A program made the translations under genes and the position numbers. DNA of 64,000 nt from Burkholderia metallica (GTDB lineage Bacteria > Pseudomonadota > Gammaproteobacteria > Burkholderiales > Burkholderiaceae), in the NCBI RefSeq assembly GCF_902832845.1, contig NZ_CADFDB010000017.1:1-64000 (forward strand). The letters are read 5' to 3'. Numbering within the stretch: position 1 is the stretch's first letter; each line of letters begins with the position of its first letter. Of the stretch, positions 8,984 to 17,992 are shown piece by piece. The notes beneath the pieces are model-generated. The model had not been told where the DNA came from and searched no databases. It saw only the letters and a list, made by a program, of their open reading frames with translations.

Positions 8984-9616
8984 GCGTGACGCCTCCCGGC
9001 GACCTGAACGCCATGGAGACCACGTGAACGTGATTGAGCGTGATGCGGTATTCCGGCAACGGCGAACGCGGGCACGACCCGACTCCTTTTCCAGCAGCGT
9101 CTGTGTAGGGGGAGGCCCGACCCGTGCTGCGGGTCCGGCCGTGCCCGGTTTCGCGCGGTGCACGCCGCGCGATATCCGGACGGGATGCGGGAAGACGCGT
9201 ATGGCGACCTTTGGCACAACGGACAGGCGCCGGATTTTAGCAGTCTGCGGCCCCCGGCGCTCGGCGCTATGAGAAACGGACTTGTGCTGTTTCGGCAAAG
9301 CTGCGCAGTTGGCGAGCCACTCGCGTATACCCGCGTTCACGTTAGCGTAAGCGGTTTGCAGGCGTATTGCAGTCTTGAAAATCAGTCGTTTCGTGCAAAT
9401 TTGTACGTCGATGCGGATTCACGTTCAATCGCCGTAAAGATTGGTAATTAATCGGCGATTAGATTGATTTTTGCAACGACCGCGAAATTCAACCCTGCAC
9501 CCCTGAAAGGCGCATGGGTATCGGGCCGCGCCCTGCACGTTCCGGAACCCTTTGGCAAAATCCTCGGCATTTGTTGCGTACGCGCATCACCTTGCCCCCT
9601 CTTCGAAGGCCGCCCG
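8984..9616. other. Divergent intergenic region hpnI / monooxygenase
   Basis: About 630 bases with no convincing gene. It carries the promoters of hpnI (minus) and the flavin monooxygenase (plus). The half near the hpnI gene is GC-rich; 9340-9500 is clearly AT-richer and holds a 13-base near-palindrome TAATCGGCGATTA at 9449-9461. Short open frames here lack ribosome sites and codon bias. Confidence 0.6.
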
Positions 9617-10615
9617 ATGACTCCGTTTTCCGTACTCGATCTCGCCCCCATTCCGGCCGGCGCCGACGCCGCCCAGGCGTTCCGCAACACCGTCGATCTC
9701 GCGCAGCATGCGGAGTGCTGGGGCTACCGGCGCTACTGGCTCGCCGAGCATCACAACATGCCCGGCATCGCGAGCGCGGCAACGGCCGTCGTGATCGGCC
9801 ACGTCGCGGGCGCCACGCAGACGATCCGGGTCGGCTCGGGCGGCATCATGCTGCCGAACCATGCGCCGCTCGTGATCGCCGAGCAGTTCGGCACGCTCGC
9901 GTCGCTGTATCCGGGGCGCATCGACCTCGGCCTCGGCCGCGCGCCCGGCACCGACCAGACCACGTCGCGCGCGCTGCGCCGCGACCTGATCGGCAGCGCC
10001 GACTCGTTTCCGGACGACGTCGCCGAGCTGCAGCGCTACTTCGCGGAACCGGTGCCGGGCCAGCGCGTGCGCGCGGTACCCGGCGCGGGGCTCGACGTCC
10101 CCGTTTGGCTGCTCGGCTCGAGCCTGTTCAGCGCGCAGCTCGCCGCGATGCTCGGCTTGCCGTTCGCGTTCGCGTCGCACTTCGCGCCGGATTACCTGAT
10201 GCGCGCGCTCGAGATCTATCGTGCGCAGTACCGGCCGTCAGCCGCGTGGCCGAAGCCGCATGCGATGGTCGGCGTCAACGTGTTCGCGGCCGATACCGAC
10301 GACGAGGCGCGGCGCCTGTTCACGTCGCTGCAGCAGCAGTTCATCAACCTGCGGCGCGGCACGCCGGGCAAGCTGCCGCCGCCCGTCGACGTGCTCGAGG
10401 CGAACGAGCTCGAACTCGCGACGGTCGCGCATTCGCTGTCGTTCGCGGCGGTCGGCTCGCGCGACACGGTGCGCGACAAGCTGCGCGACCGTATCGCACA
10501 GACGGGCGCCGACGAGCTGATCGTCACCGCGCAGATCTACGATCACGCCGCCCGGCTGCGCTCGTTCGAGCTGACCGCGCAGATCCGCGACGAACTCGCG
10601 AGCGAAACGCGCTGA
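9617..10615 (+). CDS. LLM-class flavin-dependent monooxygenase (MsnO8/YhbW type)
   Basis: 332 aa, ATG at 9617 after a GAAGG site. The whole length matches the bacterial-luciferase-like fold used with FMNH2: start [15 protein letters not shown], core [20 protein letters not shown] and the conserved [22 protein letters not shown]. This is the single-subunit MsnO8/YhbW group found in most proteobacteria; the physiological substrate is unknown. It stands alone, convergent with a hydrolase gene. An upstream extension in the same frame (from 9464) lacks codon bias and was not used. Confidence 0.88.
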   Translation: MTPFSVLDLAPIPAGADAAQAFRNTVDLAQHAECWGYRRYWLAEHHNMPGIASAATAVVIGHVAGATQTIRVGSGGIMLPNHAPLVIAEQFGTLASLYPGRIDLGLGRAPGTDQTTSRALRRDLIGSADSFPDDVAELQRYFAEPVPGQRVRAVPGAGLDVPVWLLGSSLFSAQLAAMLGLPFAFASHFAPDYLMRALEIYRAQYRPSAAWPKPHAMVGVNVFAADTDDEARRLFTSLQQQFINLRRGTPGKLPPPVDVLEANELELATVAHSLSFAAVGSRDTVRDKLRDRIAQTGADELIVTAQIYDHAARLRSFELTAQIRDELASETR

Positions 10616-10651
10616 CGGCGCACGCCCGGGCTGCACGCGGCCGCTCCCGCG

Positions 10652-11707
10652 TCACTGCGGGTGCACGGCCTCCAGCCCGTCGAGCAGCGCCTTGTGGAAC
10701 GCGTCCGGGTCCTGGATCTGCGGCGCGTGCCCGAGCGCCGGGAATTCGACGAGCTGCGCGCCGGGAATCGCGGCCTGCGTGCGCTTCGCCAGTTCCGGGT
10801 AGCGGCCGAGCTTCGCATGCACGTCGGGCGGCGCGACGTCCTTGCCGATCGCGGTCGTGTCCTTGTCGCCGATCATCAGCAGCGTCGGCACGCGGATCGC
10901 GCCGAGTTCGTAGACCACCGGCTGCGTGAGGATCATGTCGTAGATCAGCGCCGAGTTCCACGCAACCACGTCGCGACCGGCGCCGCGATACATCCCGGCC
11001 AGCATCTGCACCCAGCGCTCGTACGACGGCGACCACTTGCCCGCGTAGTACGTGGCCTGCTCGTAGCGGCGGATGCCGTCTGCCGTGGTCTTCAGTTCGC
11101 GCGCATACCAGTAGTCGACGGACAGCGGCGGCACGCCGAGCGCCTTCCAGTCCTCCAGACCGATCGGGTTCACCAGCACGAGCTCGTCGGTCGCCTTCGG
11201 ATACATCAGCGCGTAGCGCATCGCGAGCATCCCGCCCGTCGAGTGGCCGACGATCGTCGCCGACTTCACCCCCAGCGATTCGAGCAGCGCGTGCGTGTTG
11301 CGCGCGAGTTGCTGGAACGTGTACTGGTAGCGCTCGGGCTTCGACGACTTGCAGAAGCCGATCTGGTCCGGCGCGATCACGCGAAAGCCCGCACGGCTCA
11401 GCACGCCGATCGTGTCCTCCCAGGTCGCCGCGCAGAAGTTCTTGCCGTGCAGCAGCACGACGGTGCGGCCGTTCGGATGCGCGGGCGGCACGTCGAGGTA
11501 GGCCATCTCGAGGGTCTCGCGCTGCGACACGAACATATACAGATGCACGGGCGCCGGATAGGCGAATCCTTCCAGGCGCGGGCCGTACACGGGCCCGTCG
11601 TTGCCGGCGGGCGATGCGGCGGCCGCCGGCATCGCGCACGCGACGGCGGCACACGCGCCGAGCGCGACGGCGCGCGCGGCGTACAACATCTTGCGAATCG
11701 AAAGCAT
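10652..11707 (-). CDS. Exported alpha/beta hydrolase
   Basis: 351 aa with a Sec signal peptide (hydrophobic 8-28, likely cut near AAAAS at 28-32). It has an alpha/beta-hydrolase fold: oxyanion segment HGKN at 87-90, nucleophile elbow G154-H-S156-T-G158, a late acid (IGDKD) and a late histidine (LGHAPQ). Substrate is not predictable; the family holds esterases, lactonases and epoxide hydrolases. It diverges from pdxY and converges on the monooxygenase gene. Start could also be ATG seven codons downstream; neither has a strong ribosome site. Confidence 0.85.
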   Translation of the reverse strand: MLSIRKMLYAARAVALGACAAVACAMPAAAASPAGNDGPVYGPRLEGFAYPAPVHLYMFVSQRETLEMAYLDVPPAHPNGRTVVLLHGKNFCAATWEDTIGVLSRAGFRVIAPDQIGFCKSSKPERYQYTFQQLARNTHALLESLGVKSATIVGHSTGGMLAMRYALMYPKATDELVLVNPIGLEDWKALGVPPLSVDYWYARELKTTADGIRRYEQATYYAGKWSPSYERWVQMLAGMYRGAGRDVVAWNSALIYDMILTQPVVYELGAIRVPTLLMIGDKDTTAIGKDVAPPDVHAKLGRYPELAKRTQAAIPGAQLVEFPALGHAPQIQDPDAFHKALLDGLEAVHPQ

Positions 11708-11881
11708 GGCGAATCACGGTGATTGGGGACGCACGCGGGCGGCCGGGCCGCCTCGCGCCCCGCGATTCTACGCGGTCGCGCTGACGACGGCGCGCAACAC
11801 TCCGGGGCCGCGCGACTTCCGCGCGCGCGACGAACTCGGGTATCGTGTGACGTGACCCTGAAACGCGTGCAGGCGATTCCC

Positions 11882-12742
11882 ATGAAAAACGTCCTCAGCA
11901 TTCAGTCGCACGTCATCTACGGCCATGCCGGCAACAGCGCGGCCGTATTCCCGATGCAGCGCCTCGGCATCAACGTCTGGCCGCTCAACACGGTCCAGTT
12001 GTCGAATCACATGCAGTACGGCCACTGGGCCGGCAGCGCGATCGATGCCGCGAAGATGGAGCAGCTCGTCGACGGCGTCGCCGCGATCGGCGCGCTCAAA
12101 CGCTGCGACGCGGTGCTGTCCGGCTTCCTCGGCTCGCCGCCGCAGGCGCGCGCCGCCGTCGAGATCGTCCGCACCGTGAAGGCGATGAACCCGAACGCGT
12201 GGTACTTCTGCGATCCGGCGATGGGCCAGACGGGCGGCATCCGGCCCGAGCCCGGCGTCGAGGAATTCATGGTCCAGGAGATGCCGGCGCTCGCGGACGG
12301 CATGTCGCCGAACCACACCGAACTGCAGAAGCTCGTCGGCCGGCGCATCGAAACCGTCGCCGAAGCCGTCGAAGCGTGCCGCGCGCTGATCCGCCGCGGC
12401 CCGCAGATCGTCCTCGTCAAGCACCTGCACGACCGCAACAGCCCGGCCGATCGTTTCAACATGCTCGCGGTCACCGAAACCGAAGCGTGGATCGGCCAGC
12501 GTCCGCTGTACGCGTTTCCGCGCCATCCGGTCGGCGTCGGCGACCTGACCAGCGCGATCTTCGTCGCCTGCCGGCTGCGCGGCGACTCCGTGCGCGCCGC
12601 GTTCGAGCATACGCTCGCGGCCGTGCACGCGGTCGTGAAGGCCACCTACGATGCGCGCCGCTACGAGCTCGAACTCGTCGCCGCGCAGGACGAGATCGCG
12701 CGCCCGAGCGAATGGTTCGGCGCGTGGGTGACCGACGCCTGA
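11882..12742 (+). CDS. pdxY: Pyridoxal kinase PdxY
   Basis: 286 aa, almost the same length as E. coli PdxY (287). Start [20 protein letters not shown] is diagnostic: substrate-binding SIQSHV and the YGHAGN loop. The ATP-binding end shows the kinase signature [18 protein letters not shown] with the GVGD catalytic aspartate. It phosphorylates pyridoxal to pyridoxal 5-phosphate in the B6 salvage route, complementing the de novo enzyme PdxJ encoded at 44875. The gene is monocistronic and divergent from the exported hydrolase; no clear ribosome site precedes it (AGG nine bases upstream). Confidence 0.95.
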   Translation: MKNVLSIQSHVIYGHAGNSAAVFPMQRLGINVWPLNTVQLSNHMQYGHWAGSAIDAAKMEQLVDGVAAIGALKRCDAVLSGFLGSPPQARAAVEIVRTVKAMNPNAWYFCDPAMGQTGGIRPEPGVEEFMVQEMPALADGMSPNHTELQKLVGRRIETVAEAVEACRALIRRGPQIVLVKHLHDRNSPADRFNMLAVTETEAWIGQRPLYAFPRHPVGVGDLTSAIFVACRLRGDSVRAAFEHTLAAVHAVVKATYDARRYELELVAAQDEIARPSEWFGAWVTDA

Positions 12743-13053
12743 CGCGCGTGACGCGCCGGCGCCGCCCTGCACGTCACCGGCGCGCGTCCCGCGCCGTACC
12801 GCTTTCCCGCCTTACCCGTACCGCTTTCCCGCCTTACCCGTGCGTCGCCGCGACCGCCGGCGTTTCGCGCTCCGACACGGCTTCGACACCGCTTCGCCGC
12901 GCCTGCAAACGTTTCCGGACTTCACATGAATGACACCGATTCCTCGCTATGCTCGCGGCGGCACGACCCGGCGCAGCCGCATCCTGCGACCCGGGCACGC
13001 CCTTCCAGCAGGTCCCGCCAATCGGCTCCCTCCTTTACCGCACGATAACGACC
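12743..13053. other. Intergenic region pdxY-plcN
   Basis: 311 bases with no gene. It contains the 22-bp tandem repeat and must contain the plcN promoter. No terminator with a U-run was seen after pdxY. Confidence 0.5.
12795..12838. repeat. Two tandem 22-bp direct repeats
   Basis: The 22-base unit beginning CGTACCGCTTTCCCGCCTT occurs perfectly at 12795-12816 and 12817-12838, in the gap between pdxY and plcN. It looks like a recent slippage duplication. No coding frame or stem is involved. Confidence 0.9.
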
Positions 13054-15198
13054 ATGACCCGATCGAACCGTCGTGATTTCCTGCGCGTCGCTGCCGGCAC
13101 CGCCGGCGCCGCCGCGCTGAACCTGTTCCCGCCCGTGATTCGCGATGCGCTTGCGATTCCCGCGAACCGCCGCACCGGCACCCTCCGCGATATCGAACAC
13201 ATCGTGATCCTGATGCAGGAGAACCGCTCGTTCGACCACTACTTCGGCACGATGCGCGGCGTGCGCGGCTTCGGCGACCCGCGCCCGCTGCGTCTCGCGA
13301 ACGGCAAGTCGGTGTTCCACCAGCCGGTCGGCCCGGCCGAACTGCTGCCGTTCCACCCGGGCGCGGACAAGCTCGGCATGCAGTTCCTGCAGGACCTGCC
13401 GCACGGCTGGCAGGACATGCACGCGGCATGGAACAAGGGCCGCTACGACCAGTGGGTGCCGAACAAGGGCACCACGACGATGGCGTACCTGAAGCGCGAC
13501 GACATCCCGTTCCACTACCAGCTCGCCGACGCGTTCACGATCTGCGACGCGTACCACTGCGCGATCCCGAGCTCGACCGACCCGAACCGCTACTACATGT
13601 GGACGGGCTACGTCGGCAACGACGGTACGGGCGGCGGCCCGGTGCTCGGCAACGAGGAAAAGGGCTACGGCTGGACGACCTATCCGGAAGTGCTGGAGAA
13701 CGCCGGCGTGTCGTGGAAGATCTACCAGGACGTCGGCACGGGGCTCGACGCGAAAGGCTCGTGGGGCTGGACGCAGAACCCGTACATCGGCAACTACGGC
13801 GACAACTCGCTGCTCTACTTCAACCAGTACCGCACCGCGCTGCCCGGCACGCCGCTGTACGACAAGGCGCGCACCGGCACCAACATCAGCGCCGGCGGCA
13901 CGCTGTTCGACGTGCTGCAGCAGGACGTGAAGAACGGCACGCTGCCGCAGGTGTCGTGGATCTGCGCGCCGGAAGCGTATTCCGAGCACCCGAACTGGCC
14001 GGCGAACTACGGCGCGTGGTACATCGAGGAGGTGCTGAAGGCGCTCGTGTCGAATCCGGACGTGTGGAGCAAGACCGCGCTCTTCATCACGTACGACGAG
14101 AACGACGGCTTCTTCGACCACGTCCCGCCGCCGTTCGCGCCGCAGTCGCGCGACAACGGGCTGTCGACCGTCGCGACGACCAACGAGGTGTTCGCCGGCG
14201 ACGCGTCGCACATGGCCGGCCCGTACGGGCTCGGGCCGCGCGTGCCGATGCTCGTCGTGTCGCCGTGGACGAAAGGCGGCTGGGTCTGCTCGCAGACCTT
14301 CGATCACACGTCGCTGCTGCAATTCATCGAAGCGCGTTTCGGCGCGCAATACCCGGTCAAGGCCGGCAACATCTCGCCGTGGCGCCGCGCGGTGTGCGGC
14401 GACCTGACCGCCGCGTTCGATTTCGCGACGGCCAACGCCGGCTGGCCGACGCTGCCGGACACGAGCGGCTACGCGCCGCCCGACCGCCTGCGCCATCCCG
14501 ACTACATCCCCGTGCCGCCGCTGCTGCAGAAGCTGCCGACGCAGGAGGCCGGGCTGCGTCCGGCGCGGGCGCTGCCGTACGAGCTGTTCGTGCACGGCCG
14601 CGTCGAATCGGTGAACGGCCTGTTCCGGCTGACCTTCGCGAACACGGGCCGGGCGGGCGCCGCGTTCCAGGTGCAGTCCCGCAACCGCGTCGACGGCCCG
14701 TGGGCATACACGGTCGAAGCCGGCAAGCGGATCGCCGATACGTGGAGCGCCGCGGCGTCGCTCGGCCTGTACGATCTCGACGTGTACGGCCCGAACGGCT
14801 TCTACTGCCATTTCCGCGGCCCGTTTGCGACCGGCGTCGGCAGCGCGAACGTGAACCCCGAAGTGATCTACGGCTACGACGTCGCGAACGGCAACATCAC
14901 GCTGCGCCTGATGAACCGCGGCCACAAGGCGGTGCGGCTCAAGGTCACGAACGCCTACGGCCACGGCCGCGCGCGTACGTTCGACCTCGCGCCGGGCCAG
15001 CAGGTCGACGACTACTGGGATCTGCGCGGCAGCCACGGCTGGTACGACCTGACCGTCAGCGACGGCCGGCTGCTCGGCTTCCTGCGCCGCTTCGCGGGCC
15101 ACGTCGAGACGGGCCGCCCGAGCACCAGCGATCCGCTGATCCGCACGCATGCATCGCACGACGATGCCGAAGCCGCATCGGACGCACTGTCCGACTGA
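13054..15198 (+). CDS. plcN: Non-haemolytic phospholipase C (Tat-exported)
   Basis: 714 aa. The start at 13054 gives a twin-arginine signal (SNRRDFLRVAAGTAGAA), so the enzyme is folded before export through Tat. The phosphoesterase domain (alkaline-phosphatase superfamily) opens with IEHIVILMQENRSFDHYFG, with the catalytic threonine region and the metal site NDGFFDHVPPP further on; the C-terminus carries two DUF756-type beta domains (about 520-600 and 620-700). It hydrolyses phosphatidylcholine and related lipids outside the cell and can supply phosphate and carbon. Pseudomonas plcH-type operons carry plcR chaperone genes; none is seen here. Length matches the PlcN/PlcC group of Burkholderia. 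Confidence 0.93.
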   Translation: MTRSNRRDFLRVAAGTAGAAALNLFPPVIRDALAIPANRRTGTLRDIEHIVILMQENRSFDHYFGTMRGVRGFGDPRPLRLANGKSVFHQPVGPAELLPFHPGADKLGMQFLQDLPHGWQDMHAAWNKGRYDQWVPNKGTTTMAYLKRDDIPFHYQLADAFTICDAYHCAIPSSTDPNRYYMWTGYVGNDGTGGGPVLGNEEKGYGWTTYPEVLENAGVSWKIYQDVGTGLDAKGSWGWTQNPYIGNYGDNSLLYFNQYRTALPGTPLYDKARTGTNISAGGTLFDVLQQDVKNGTLPQVSWICAPEAYSEHPNWPANYGAWYIEEVLKALVSNPDVWSKTALFITYDENDGFFDHVPPPFAPQSRDNGLSTVATTNEVFAGDASHMAGPYGLGPRVPMLVVSPWTKGGWVCSQTFDHTSLLQFIEARFGAQYPVKAGNISPWRRAVCGDLTAAFDFATANAGWPTLPDTSGYAPPDRLRHPDYIPVPPLLQKLPTQEAGLRPARALPYELFVHGRVESVNGLFRLTFANTGRAGAAFQVQSRNRVDGPWAYTVEAGKRIADTWSAAASLGLYDLDVYGPNGFYCHFRGPFATGVGSANVNPEVIYGYDVANGNITLRLMNRGHKAVRLKVTNAYGHGRARTFDLAPGQQVDDYWDLRGSHGWYDLTVSDGRLLGFLRRFAGHVETGRPSTSDPLIRTHASHDDAEAASDALSD

Positions 15199-15211
15199 CG
15201 GCATCCCGTGC

Positions 15212-15250
15212 GCGGCACGGCCCCGGCGGGCCGTGCCGCTTCCCCGCCCC
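15212..15250 (+). terminator. Putative terminator after plcN
   Basis: A 12-bp perfect stem, GCGGCACGGCCC at 15212-15223 and GGGCCGTGCCGC at 15228-15239, lies 14 bases after the plcN stop. It is followed by TTCCCCGCCCC, so the U-run is poor and termination may be partial. Confidence 0.55.
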
Positions 15251-15290
15251 TCGCTCTCCCTCGCTCTCCCTCGCTCTCCCTCGCTCTCCT
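15251..15290. repeat. Four tandem copies of a 10-bp repeat
   Basis: TCGCTCTCCC occurs at 15251, 15261 and 15271 perfectly and at 15281 with one change at its last base. It lies between plcN and the binding-protein gene. Such short tandem repeats can change copy number by slippage. Confidence 0.95.
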
Positions 15291-15593
15291 CCTCTGCGCC
15301 CGCGCGATCCGCGACGGGAAACTCCCGATACCGGCCGCCCGCCCACGCGCGGAAGCTATGCGCAAATCCGCACCGAATGCGCGGCAATTTTCCAAGACCC
15401 ACGCATATCGGCGACCTATATATCGAGGCGATCGGGGCGCTTCGCGGCGCCTGACGGGAGACCTTCCGAGGATCACGATGCCGACCTCCCCGCCCGATTC
15501 CGAGAAGCGGTCGAACCGCCCGCCCGTCGCACGCGCCCTGCTCGCCCGGGCGCATGCGGTACCCACTCGCAGGTATCGAACAAGAGGAACCCC

Positions 15594-16742
15594 ATGAAAT
15601 TCCGTCATTCCCTGCTGTCGGTGTCGGTAGCCTCCGCGCTCGCCCTCCTCTCGCAACACGCCGCCCAGGCCGCCGATACGACCGACGTGAAGGTCGGTTT
15701 CGCCGCGCCGCTCACGGGTGTGAACGCCGGCTACGGCAAGGACCTGCAGAACGGCGTGCAGCTCGCGCTCGACGATGCCGCCGCGCAGAAGGTGCAGATC
15801 GCCGGCAAGCCCGCGCACTTCAACCTCGTCGTGCAGGACGACCAGGCCGACCCGCGCATCGGCGTGCAGGCCGCGCAGGCGCTCGTCGACCAGAACGTGT
15901 CGGTCGTGGTCGGCCACTTCAACTCGGGGACGACGATTCCGGCGTCGGTCGTCTACGACAAGGCCGGCATCCCGGTGATCGATCCGGCCGCGACCAACCC
16001 GACGCTCACGTCGCGCGGGCTCGCGAACATGTTCATGGTGATCGCGACCGACGGGCAGAACGCCGGCAACGCGGGCAAGTACGCGGTCGACGTGACGAAG
16101 GCAAAGCGCATCGCGATCATCGACGACCGCACCGCGTTCGGCCAAGGCGAGGCCGACGAATTCGAGAAGGCCGTGAAGGCGGCCGGCGGGAACCTCATCG
16201 GCCGCGAATTCACCAGCAACCAGGCGGTCGACTTCCGCGCGCAGATCACGAGCCTGAAGGCCAAGAACCCCGACCTGATCTTCTTCGGCGGCCTCGATTC
16301 GCTCGCCGCGAACTTCATCAAGCAGATGCGCCAGCTCGGGCTGAACGCGCAGTTCGTCGGCGGCGGCGGCGTGAAGGACAACGAGTTCATCAAGATCGCG
16401 GGCCCGGCCGCCGAAGGCGCGATGGCGTGGGAATACGGCCGGCCGCTCGACGAGCTGCCGCAGGGGAAGGATTTCGAACAGCGTTTCAGGAAACGCTTCG
16501 GCGTGGATGTGCTGTCGTACGCGCAGTTCGGCTATGACGCCGCGTGGGCCGCGATCAAGGCGATGCAGGCGGCCGGCTCGACCGACCCGAAGGCCTATCG
16601 CCCCGCGCTGAAGAAGATCGATTTCGAAGGCGTCACCGGCCGCATCTCGTTCGCGAACGACGGCTCGCTGAAGAGCGGGATGTCGACGCTGTACCAGGTG
16701 AAGAACGGCGCGTGGAAGACGATCACGACGAAGGGAGGCTGA
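15594..16742 (+). CDS. Branched-chain amino-acid ABC transporter binding protein (LivK/LivJ type)
   Basis: 382 aa, ATG at 15594 with GAGGAA six bases upstream. Sec signal peptide (MKFRHSLLSVSVASALALLSQHAAQA, cut after AQA). The mature protein matches the periplasmic binding-protein type I fold of the Leu/Ile/Val family: VKVGFAAPLTGVNAGYGKD, DDQADPRIGVQAAQALVDQ and VVGHFNSGTTIPAS. No permease or ATPase genes are adjacent, so it is an orphan binding protein that would use a transporter encoded elsewhere. Ligand is probably a branched-chain or other aliphatic/aromatic amino acid. Confidence 0.9.
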   Translation: MKFRHSLLSVSVASALALLSQHAAQAADTTDVKVGFAAPLTGVNAGYGKDLQNGVQLALDDAAAQKVQIAGKPAHFNLVVQDDQADPRIGVQAAQALVDQNVSVVVGHFNSGTTIPASVVYDKAGIPVIDPAATNPTLTSRGLANMFMVIATDGQNAGNAGKYAVDVTKAKRIAIIDDRTAFGQGEADEFEKAVKAAGGNLIGREFTSNQAVDFRAQITSLKAKNPDLIFFGGLDSLAANFIKQMRQLGLNAQFVGGGGVKDNEFIKIAGPAAEGAMAWEYGRPLDELPQGKDFEQRFRKRFGVDVLSYAQFGYDAAWAAIKAMQAAGSTDPKAYRPALKKIDFEGVTGRISFANDGSLKSGMSTLYQVKNGAWKTITTKGG

Positions 16743-16879
16743 ACGGCGATGCCGGCGGCCGGCGGCGGATGCGCCGCCCGGCCCCGGTAATCGATGCATC
16801 GGGCTTCATCTTGTATGACGACTGATGTTGACGCGATTCAACCGGGCCGGCGGCCATGCGGGCCGCGCCGCCCCGCGCG

Positions 16880-17635
16880 TCAGCCGGCCTGCGTGTCGCG
16901 CTCGGCTTCGGCCGCCTCGTGCGCGCGACGCAGCCGCTCGCGGCTGTTGGTGAGATGCGTGCGCATCGCTGCGCGCGCGGCTTCCGGGTCGTGGCGCGCG
17001 ATCGCCTCGTAGATGTCCTCGTGCTCGTGGTTCAGCCGGCCGACGTAGCGCTCCAGGTCGTCGCCGGCGAAGCGGGCCGAATTTACGCGCGTACGCGGGA
17101 TGATCGACGTGCCGAGCTGCGTCATGATGTCGACGAAATAGCGGTTGCCGGTGGACTGCGCGATCTGCAGATGGAACTGGAAGTCGAGCTGCGCCGTGCC
17201 GCGGCCGCCGCCCGCCCCCGTCGCGATCGCGTCGAGCGCGCGCCGCAGCGCGGCCAGATCGGTATCGTTCGCGCGCTGCGCGGCGAGGCTCGCGCATTCG
17301 CTTTCGAGGCTGATGCGCAGTTCCAGCACCGCGAGCACGTCGCGCAGCGTCGTGATCGTCGCCGGGTCGATGCCGAGCGTCTGCCGGCGCGACGGCTCCA
17401 GCACGAAGCTGCCGATCCCGTGGCGCGTCTCGACGAGGCCGCTCGCCTGCATCCGCGAGATCGCCTCGCGCACGACCGTACGGCTCACGCCCTGCGCCGC
17501 CATGACTTCGGTTTCGGTCGGCAGCTTGTCGCCGGGACGCAGCGTGCCGTTTTCGATCTGCGCGGTCAGCGCGTCGACGACATCTTGTGCGAGGCTGCGT
17601 GCGCGACGGCGCGGCGCTGCGGGAAGCGTGGACAT
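16880..17635 (-). CDS. FadR-family (GntR/FCD) transcriptional regulator
   Basis: 251 aa, start ATG at 17635 preceded by AAGGAA. Winged helix at about 12-75 (PGDKLPTETEVMAAQGVSRTVVREAISRM, with the family TVVREAI recognition helix) and a C-terminal FCD all-helical ligand domain with metal-binding histidines (FQFHLQIAQSTGNR, LNHEHEDIYEAI). It is divergent from glucarate dehydratase, so it is probably the repressor of sugar-acid catabolism and responds to glucarate, galactarate or a breakdown product. A near-perfect palindrome in the shared promoter region is its likely operator. Confidence 0.88.
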   Translation of the reverse strand: MSTLPAAPRRRARSLAQDVVDALTAQIENGTLRPGDKLPTETEVMAAQGVSRTVVREAISRMQASGLVETRHGIGSFVLEPSRRQTLGIDPATITTLRDVLAVLELRISLESECASLAAQRANDTDLAALRRALDAIATGAGGGRGTAQLDFQFHLQIAQSTGNRYFVDIMTQLGTSIIPRTRVNSARFAGDDLERYVGRLNHEHEDIYEAIARHDPEAARAAMRTHLTNSRERLRRAHEAAEAERDTQAG

Positions 17636-17992
17636 GAGGCCGGTTCCTTTTTGAATGATCGTAATGTGAGCCGAGGGTTTACGCGGGGTTTGAGCGAAAG
17701 CCGATGATTCATTATACTGCGTCACAAGTCATCCGACGACTGATGATCGGTGCACGGATCTCCTGTCGACTCAGGTCGGCCTGCTGCACCACCCGGTCCC
17801 GTGCGTGACGATCGGCCAGCGCTCGCGTTCTGCGCTCCGCTGGCCCGGTTGTCGCTCCACCCCGTTTCGGGGTTGCGTCGATATGCGGGGCTTGCGCGTC
17901 GCGCACGTCGGTTGTCGAATGATCGCACCTCCCGCCGCGCGCGGCAAAGCTTTTGCCGCACGGCACCGACCACCCTTTCGCCACCGCCGCCC
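17636..17992. other. Divergent promoter region regulator/gudD
   Basis: 357 bases without a gene. The operator-like palindrome and a minus-strand -10 lie near 17711-17741; the gudD side is GC-rich and has no visible strong ribosome site (CCGCCGCCCATGAACG). Confidence 0.5.
17711..17741. promoter_or_regulatory. Candidate FadR-type operator and promoter between regulator and gudD
   Basis: AGTCATCCGACGACT at 17727-17741 is a 15-base near-perfect inverted repeat (only the fourth-base pair of GTCATCCGACGAC breaks symmetry). Next to it, 17711-17716 reads TATAAT on the minus strand, a good -10 for the regulator gene. The palindrome would cover the -35 side of that promoter, which fits autorepression as well as control of gudD. 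Confidence 0.55.

Larger units (their letters stand above)
15199..15593. other. Intergenic region plcN-binding protein
   Basis: 395 bases holding the putative plcN terminator, the 10-bp tandem repeat and then an AT-richer patch (CGACCTATATATCGAGG near 15410-15430) that may belong to the promoter of the next gene. No gene seen. Confidence 0.5.

Noticed and set aside
13428-16742. 1104-aa frame linking plcN shadow and the binding protein
   Set aside because: Upstream part is an Arg-rich shadow of plcN; the real gene begins at 15594 with a signal peptide.
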